Positions 54,006 to 63,100 of a DNA stretch of 64,000 nt are shown in pieces. Each line of letters starts with the position of its first letter. The first letter of the stretch is position 1. Source of the stretch: Closterium sp. NIES-65 (taxonomy: Eukaryota; Streptophyta; Zygnematophyceae; Desmidiales; Closteriaceae); the NCBI GenBank assembly GCA_948144175.1, contig CANXME010002464.1, forward strand, positions 62,001 through 126,000, written 5' to 3'. The position numbers and the translations under genes are program-made. The notes beneath the pieces were generated by a model that made no database searches, was not told the origin of the DNA, and was given only the letters and a program-made list of their open reading frames with translations.

Positions 54006-57000
54006 CAGTGCTGTCGCTTGTGTTTTATGCAGAGGTGCCTCCTCTTGGATTCGCCACCTTCTTTGTCTCGCCAGCAACCCAAGGTACAGCACCTATCATC
54101 AGTCAGGTACGCTGTCTAGCCCATCTCGAAAAATCGTCACTCGGGTTTGCTACTCATGGCGGAAGAGCAGCAAATCTGAAGCTTGTCAAAGTACAGAAGC
54201 TGTGGTATACAGCTCGCTAAGGTATGTTCCAAGGAAAGAGCTCACTGGAAAGGACGGTTTGCCAAGGTATGTTCCATGCAGACAAGCACATGCACAGAGA
54301 GCAAGCAGAGCATGCTACGTGTGTGCTTCCTGTCACACCACAGCACCCCTGCAAACCACTCTGCTCCCTTGCTCACCTGCCTCTCACAATTCCACGCCTT
54401 CCCCACGTGCAGACACACCTGGCAGAGCGTACGAGAGTGCTGCATGGAGCAGTGTGGTTGACGCTACAGCAACAACGGCAGCGGCAGCAGCAGCAGCACA
54501 GCCTGTGGCAGCACCGCTGCCTGCGACAGCAGCAGCAGCATCATCAGCATCTGAAAAGGCATCAGCTGAGACGGAAGCTGCAGCGGCCCAGGCAGGGGCA
54601 GCCGAGAAGCAACCCGGCAAGGCGGGGAGGGGGAGGAACACGAGAGGGCGGAGGATGGCGGTGCGCGGTGGACAGGAGGGAGGGTTGAACGGTGGGGAGA
54701 GGAGAGGGAGAGAGGCGGGGAGCAGGGGGAGAGGAAGCAGGAGGGGGTTGCATGGCGGTGGTGGGGGAATGGAGGAGGGCAAGATGGGTGGGGGAGGAGG
54801 AGAGGGAGGGGGAGGGGGAGGGAGGGGGCTGGAAGGGGGTGATACTGTTGTGCTGGGAGGGTGGCAAGGCGTGGGGGCCACTCGTGGTAGCGGTGCTGCT
54901 GGTGCTGGCACGGACGGTGGGGAGCGGGCTGCGTTGCGTGTCTCGTTCTCCAAGTCAGCGGTGGGCATGCAGCGGATGGAGCTGGTCTCTCGGAGTGCCA
55001 ATGGCACGGAGGAGGTTGTGGTGAGTGGTGTGGCACGGGGGAGATTGTGGTGTGGCAGTGGAGTAAGTAAGTGGTGGGTGGTGATGTGACTATGGCGGGC
55101 AATTAGCGATGGGTGTTGAGTGAGGGAAAAGGGTTGGCTGGCGGCATGAGCAGGGATGACATGGGCAGGGATGACATGGGCAGGGATGACATGGGCAGGG
55201 ATGACATGGGCAGGGATGACATGGGCAGGGATGACATGGGAAAGGATTACATGGGCAGGGATGATTTGTTACTGGCTGGGATGATTTGTTACTGGCTGGG
55301 ATGATTTGTTACTGGCTGGGATGATTTGTTACTGGCTGGGATGATTTGTTACTGGCTGGGATGATTTGTTACTGGCTGGGAAAGCGAGATTAGAAAGGAT
55401 AGAATGGGTAACCTCCTGCAAGCTGTTGCAGTTGAAGAGCATATTGACTTGACACAGTGGATCGTGTCAATCCTTCTTTCTACTTTCTTTGCAACTAAAG
55501 CATAGCGTACTCACATAGTGAAGCGAAAACACTGTACTTTCCAGTCCAGCCGACAATGGCACTTGGTAGGCACTGCACTTGTACCATCCTCAAATGGATG
55601 TAATTTCTCGTTGTGCACTCCTGTTACATGCCCTGTCATGTCATCTGCTCTGCTCCCTGCATACCATGGCACGCACCCCCTCACCCCACCACATCATCCC
55701 ATCCCACGCCCCCCCATGCCGCGCCATGGCACAGCGCATGGGCATGGCAGTGAGTGCCAGCATGATGGAGTATGCCACCTTAGCTTGAGGTGCATACATC
55801 GTACCACCTCATCCACTCCACCCCACCCCATGCCACGGCAGCGCATGGGCATGGCAGTGAGTGCCAGCATGATGGAGTATGCCACATTCGCCGGCGGCGC
55901 ATACATCTTCCAACCCTCCAAGCCAGCCATGCCCATCACCTCCACCAACGCCACCTACCAGGTCAGTCAGTGGACGTGTGGGTCACAACAAGCGCCAAGG
56001 TGCACGCAGCATGGCTCTCACACTCCACTGATAGAACCAGTGCCTTGAGTCTCCACTGGTAGAACCAGTGCCTTGAGTCTCCACTGGTAGAACCAGTGCC
56101 TTGAGTCGTTCAAGTCACAGCAGGTGCATACATCTGAGTCGCTTTTGAGAATTCTCAAGAGCGACATCTTCCAGCCCACCAAGCCAGCCACGCCCGTCAC
56201 CACCAAGCCAGCCACGCCCGTCACCACCACCACGAATAGCACTCACCAGGTCAGTGGGCGGGAGGGTGGGTCACGACTCAGAACCACCACCATGACGCAG
56301 CATGCCTCTCGCAGGGCAGTGGTGGCGCCAGTGGCAGTGTCTTGAGAATGAAAAGGTCAGAGGAGGTGGTGTGTGCACCGCAGCGCATGGGCATGTACGT
56401 GATGCACCATAGTGCGACATGCTTGTGATGCTTCTCCTGCTGCACCGGTGCTGACTGTGCCTTCAGTGTAGAATGGCTCTTGATGGCTGGGGTGGGTGGG
56501 TGCTCTCGTGGGTGCGTGCGTGCATGGGTGGGTGGGTGGGTGGGTGGGTGGGTGGAGTGAAGCCGCTTTACAGCACCAGGCCTTTGATTTCCATGAGATT
56601 TTTGTTCTGCTCTGCTGACGTGGCACAGGTGCCCATTCACATCCAGCGTGGACCAATCGTGGAGGAGTTCAGCCGCCAGATCACTCCATGGATCTCTGAG
56701 GTGAGTGCACTTCCTTCACCTCCTTCTCCTCCACCTCCTTGAGTATGCAGGGCACTTTTCAGAAACATAAACCCGCAACTTCCTGCAGTGGTGCATAAAT
56801 GGATTCCCTTTTTGTTACCTCGCCCTACCCACTGCAACGTGCTTCCACTGCCTCATTGCATCCTCCCGCTGCTTGCGTCTCTGCCGCTCTGCACCGCTCC
56901 CAACTCCCAGGTCTTCAGAGTGTATCCAGGGGGGGACTACGCTGAGCTGCACTATTCCGTGAGTGCTCTCTGATTCTTGCACACCCTGGTTTCCAGAATC

Positions 57001-60000
57001 CGCATGAACCGACTCTTCATTTCAGTCGTCTCACAAGACATTGCCTGGGCCAACCGGCTGTGGTCTGACAAGACATTGCTTGGGCCAGATGGATCCCTGC
57101 CCCCCTGGGGTGGCAACCAGACCAGAGGTGCTTGTGAAGCCATTTCCACGCGATGGAAAAGGAATGCGCTGCTCGTTCACATCAGCCTGTGCTGTTCATT
57201 GCTGTGTGCGTGCGTGCGTGCGTGTGTGTGTGATGACCAGGTGGGTCCGCTGCCCGCCAAGCAACCCAACCACGAGGTGGTGACTCGCTTCGTGTCGCCC
57301 ATCAACAGCAGCAAGGCCTTCTACTCCGACTCCAATGGCCGCAGCTACCTCAAGCGGGTGAGACGTTGTTTGTTGTTTGTTGTGTACACACACAGTCCGT
57401 GTTGGCGCCTGGAAGCTCTCTTCAATGCGCCCATCAACAGCAGCAAGGCCTTCTACTCCGACTCCAATGGCCGCAGCTACCTCAAGCGGGTGAGACGTTG
57501 TTTGTTGTTTGTTGTGTACACACACAGTCCGTGTTGGCGCCTGGAAGCTCTCTTCAATGCGCCCATCAACAGCAGCAAGGCCTTCTACTCCGACTCCAAT
57601 GGCCGCAGCTACCTCAAGCGGGTGAGAGGGTGTTTGTTGCGCTCGCATGAGTGTACACTACACGGTCATTGCTTGCTGCTGCCTGGCAACTCGACACGCT
57701 TCACTGCTCCCATTGACAGCAGCACAACCCGCTATTCTGAATCCAACAGCCAGAGCTACATCATGCGGATGACTTTCGTGGATAATCAAAAGTGACTTTC
57801 AATAGCCTGAGCTGCAACAAGCGGGTGAGAGAGGTTGCAGATCTGGGTTCCTGACAGGCTACCGTTGACAGGAGGAGCTCTTTTCACGCAGTGGGGTGGG
57901 TGGTTGATCGCCACGTGTATGAAGTAATGTTTTGAGATGTCTCAAAGCTATATCAAGCGGGTGAGAGAGGCTGTAGATTTGGGATCCTGACAGGCTACTG
58001 TTGACAAGAGGAGCTCTTTTCACACAGTGGGGTGGGTGGTTGATCGCTTCCCTCCTCGTGACAACAGCAGCAGCACTGGTCACCCTGATTCAAGTGGCGG
58101 AGTCACATCAAGCGGGGTAGAGGGTGTTGCCTTCACGGCTCCCATCCACAGCAGCAAGACAAATGCCATTGCCAAGTGGCAAATGCTCCTATGGACGTGC
58201 CCAATATACCGCCTATAAGGTGACTTTTGAGTCGACTCAAAAGTCACCAGGTGGCAAATGCTCCTATGGACGTGCCCAAAATACCACCTACATCAGCCCA
58301 GCATCCCACACACCATTCCACCATCCCCACCATCCTCACCATCCCCACCATCCCCACCATCCCCACCATCCCCACCATCCCACCATCCCCACCATCCCCA
58401 CCATCCCCACCATCCCCACCATCCCCACCATCCCCACCATCCCACCTTCCCCACCATCCCCACCATCCCCACCATCCCACCATCCCACCATCCTCACCAT
58501 CCCCACCATCCCCACCATCCCCACCACCACCACCACCACCACCACCACCACCACCACCACCACCACCACCACCACCACCACCACCACCACCACCACCACC
58601 ACCACCACCACCACCACCACCACCACCACCACCACCACCACCACCACCACCACCCCGCGTTCAGGTGGTAGACTACTGCTCTGACTTTTGAGTCGATTTC
58701 AAATTCATCCCATCATCCCCACCACCCCGCACGCATTCAGGTGGTGGACTACCGGTCTGACTGGGACCTCAATGTCACCAACCCCATTCATACCCTCTCC
58801 CTTCACCATGCTGTCTCCATTCACCACCCACCACCCCCACCACACCACCCCACCATCGCATGTTCAGGTGGTGGACTACCGGTCTGACTGGGACCTCAAT
58901 GTCACCGACCCCATCGCAGGGAACTACTACCCGGTGAGTCAACGCAAGTCAACAGAGTCAGGACAGTCAATCACAGTCAACTAGAGGCAGCAGAGTCAAC
59001 CAGAGTCAACTCAAGGCAAGAATCAGTGCACCTGGGAGTGGTCCTGTCTATGAATGACGCAATCGCATTGGCAAGTCAATAGGAACAAGAGTCTTCTCTT
59101 TTTGTTTCCCCTCCGAGCCGTCGTGCACCCATCCTTCTCTTGATTTGCCTTCTTCCATCATCCCTTGCTCTCCACTCCACTCCAGCTTACGGTCGGGGCT
59201 TTCATAAAGGACAAAGAAGCCCAGTTGTCCGTGCTTGTGGACCGGGCGGCAGGCGCTGCCAGCCTGGCATCCGGCCAGATAGAGGTCATGCTACACAGGT
59301 GAGGTCACTGTAGCATCTCTGTAGCACAGGAGAGGGTACTGTAGCACGAGTGAGGGTACCGTAGCACGAGTGAGGGTACTGTAGCACGAGTGAGGGTACT
59401 GTAGCACGAGTGAGGGTACTGTAGCACGAGTGAGGGTACTGTAGCACGAGTGAGGGTACTGTAGCACGAGTGAGGGTACTGTAGCACGAGTGAGGGTGCT
59501 GTAGCACGAGTGAGGGTACTGTAGCACGAGTGAGGGTACTGTAGCACGAGTGAGGGTACTGTAGCACGAGTGAGGGTGCTGTAGCACGAGTAAGGGTACT
59601 GTAGCATAGGTAAGCCTGTTAGAAAGAAAAGAATGATGGAAGAGTGATTATTCTATTAGAGAATCACAGAAATACACAGGTGAGAAAAACGGGGAGGAGG
59701 GGGGGAGGAGGGGAGGGGCGGGGAAAGGATACTTTGGCCAACATTATTGGCCCCCACCAATAGGTTGATTGGGAAATTATGGCGGGGGCCGATATTTTTT
59801 GTAAGGGTGTGCCAAGATTATTGCGTCTCCAGTAATCTCCCAATCCAACCTTTGGGGGCCAAACGATTGGGCCAAGGTCAGACACTCAACCCCACCTAGG
59901 GTAAACCCTGTATTGTGCTCCCACCTGTAGTTTGAGCAGAATGATGGTACTGTGGCACAGTGATGGTACTGTAGCACAGTGATGGTACTGTAGCACAGGG

Positions 60001-60083
60001 GGTGCATGCATGTATTCATGGAAAGTTGCGTGTTGGTTACAGCTGCTACACCAATCCTGGTTTGATGTGCTGCAAAAACAAAA

Positions 60084-60121
<38 letters not shown>

Positions 60122-63100
60122 ACACTCTTCCATCACTGTCTTACCAACCTTGACATCCATCTTTCCTCATCTCCCTGCCTCTCCCCACATCTTCCCCCGC
60201 CCAGCCTGCTACCGACTGGGCTAAAAGGGCATGTTTGTAGGGTGGGTAGCACACCCATAACCCCCCAGGCCGCACCTGTAGCCCTCCCACACTCAACCGG
60301 GAACGATCCCAGTGCCCCACCAACACCCCCATCCCCTCCCCCGCTCACATGCCACCAGGAAGCTGAGTTCGCTGGACGGCAAGGGCGTGGGGGAACTGCT
60401 GCAGGAGAGCAAAGCACGTCTGTCACACCCTTGTGACTCGTCACACCCTTGTGACCCATCTTCCCCCATCTCTCCCATCCCCTCCCCCACTCACATGCCA
60501 CCAGGAAGCTGAGTTCGCTGGATGGCAAGGGCGTGGGGGAACCGCTGCAGGAGAGAATCGCACTGGGAAACAGGACCCGCTCCCTCACCGTGAGTGCCTC
60601 ATGTGTTTCGGTGACTTCTGAGTCGACTCAAATTCACAAGTCACCTCCTGTGACTCGACTCAAATTCACAAGTCACCTCCTGTGAGTCGACTCAAATTCA
60701 CAAGTCACCTCCTGTGAGTCGACTCAAGGGGGTGGGGGAACCACTACGAAAGAGCTTCACACCGGGCAACAGGACCCGCTCCCTCACCGTGAGTGCTTCT
60801 TTCAGTTATTTCTCTGTAATCTTTCAAGGGCCCATTACTCATGTACGTCTGTGGCCCCACCCCTGCCATATTTCCTTCCTTCCATTCAAGTCACAACCCT
60901 TCCTCCAAACCTCCACCCCTCCCTCCCCTCCATCTCCCAATGCTTCTGCCTGATACCCACTCCTCAACATCCCCCCCTCCTCCTCGCCCACTTCACCCTC
61001 TTTCTCCGCCCAATACCATGTACGACCAACCGTCTCTCCCCTGCCCTGCAGTTACCAGAATCTTGGCGCTTAGAATCATTCAAACTGCACACTGGGCACC
61101 ACCGAGAACGTTTAAAGCGAGCACTCTCCACCTCTTGAACCCTCCAGCAACCATCGCTCCCTCCTCTGCCGTGCACGTTGTGGGCTCGCTGCACACAGCC
61201 GCGCATAGCCCCACTTCAGTTGGCCGTCACTGTTAGCTCTTCAGAACGCCCCCATCCTCCAACAACCATCTCGAATGGTCCTTGCATTGATTAAGGGGTG
61301 GTACAATGGAAGATGCAAACACATGCAACAACCATCTCTCTCTCTCTCTCCTCCGTCCTGCAGGCTGTGGGCTCCCTGCGCTTTGGGCTGCCTACACAGC
61401 CCATTTCAGCTTGTCCTACCTGGTGCAGACTATCCCCTTTCAATCTCTCTTACCCTCGAACAACTGACTCTCCTCCACCCTCCCAGCAACAACCATCTGT
61501 CTCCTGCCCGGCAGGTTGTGGGCTCTCTGTGCTTTGGGCTGCATCTTGAAACAGGCTCTGACGAAAGAGCAGGGGAGCACGAACGAAGGGGAGCAAGGGG
61601 GCCGCTCATCGCCCCACTTCAGCTTGCCTTACCTCGTTTGGGCTAAGCCCTACCAATCTCCCCCCACCCTCCAACAACTGTCTCTCCCATGCCCGGCAGG
61701 TTGTGGGCTCGCTGCGCTTTGGGCTGCATCTTAACACAGGCTCTGAAGAAAGAGCAGGGGAGCATGAAGGGGAGCAAGGGGAAGAGCGTGTGGGGTTGGG
61801 ACAGGGAAGCGAGTGGAGGAGGCAGCACGCACAGCACCTCCTAACCCCTCTGCAGCTCTCGTTTGCGGTTGAAGTGAGCCCTTTCCATGCTCCTCCCTCT
61901 CTTTCTCTTCGCAAGTTTTCAATTGCATGTCACAGCACATGCACGCAGCACATGCACCCGGCACATGCACGCAGCGGCTCATCATAGCCCCTCTCCGGCT
62001 CGCCTTTGCCGTTGAAGTGAGCCCTCGCCATCTCTCACTCAGTGACCTCCTTCCCGCCAACCCTCTGCCTCTCCTTGATGATTCTTGCCCTTCCCATGTG
62101 CTCCCTCTCGCGCTCCTCTGCTTCCCTTGCAAACCATCTTGCTCCACCGTCAACCTTCCATCCACTCGAACCTCTCTCCATCCATCTCTTCTCTGACTCC
62201 TGCAGACTCAGCAGTCCATCAGGGCAGCACAAGGCAGCTACACGTGGCACTACTCCCTCTCCCAGCCATCATCCACATCAGCATCCTCCACGTCATCCAG
62301 CAAGCCTAACAGTGCTTCATCCTACTCGGTTCCTCCCAATGTTGCTGTCATCACGATGCAGGTAACAATCATCGTGCATGCAGGCAAGCACTGTGTTGTG
62401 TTGTAAGAGGCGCCTCGACATCACTGTGTATCATCCGTACTTAACACTGTTGAGACGCGTCAACATTCGTGCTGCACACATTAATCTTCCACTATTTATT
62501 ATCGCTTCACCTACCTTTCGCTAACGATAATCTAGGCACTTCAGCAAATAATCGTCCACTCCACTCCATCACTCCTCTGCCCTCCCTTCTTCAACCTCCC
62601 ACACCACTTATAGTTGATCCTTCATCCATCAGCACCCCCATGTTCTCACCACCAGCATACGTGGAGGAGCTTTGAGAACGCTGTGTTGTATGCTCCATCA
62701 GAATGCTGTGCTGTGCCATGCCGTGCTGTGCTGTGCTGCAATGCTACTAGTTGTTCCGTTTATCTCAAACGCGCTTGTGCCACTGTCACATGTGCAGGAG
62801 CTCTCACCAAGCACGGTTGTCTTGAGACTAGCTCACCTGTATCAAGTGAGTCCCACACTCACTCCCTCTCACTCATTCTCTCCTCACTCACATCTCTTCC
62901 CTCACACACTCCTCGTCCGCACTCGCGCTCCTCCCTCTCTCACACCCCTGCCTCACTAGTGCCCTTTACTCACTCAAATCCCCCCCCAGTCGGCCTTCCA
63001 TCCATCCTGCCCTGCCGTACTGCACCGCTTCCAATCCTCTCAAAATCTCACCGTCCTCTCCTCTGCATTGCACTGCACCACTTGCACTCCACTCCCCACT

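Noticed and set aside
58124-58691. Thr/His/Pro homopolymer frames across the (CAC)n tract as a protein
   Set aside because: All three frames are open because of the trinucleotide repeat; the tract lies in an intron between exons 20 and 21.
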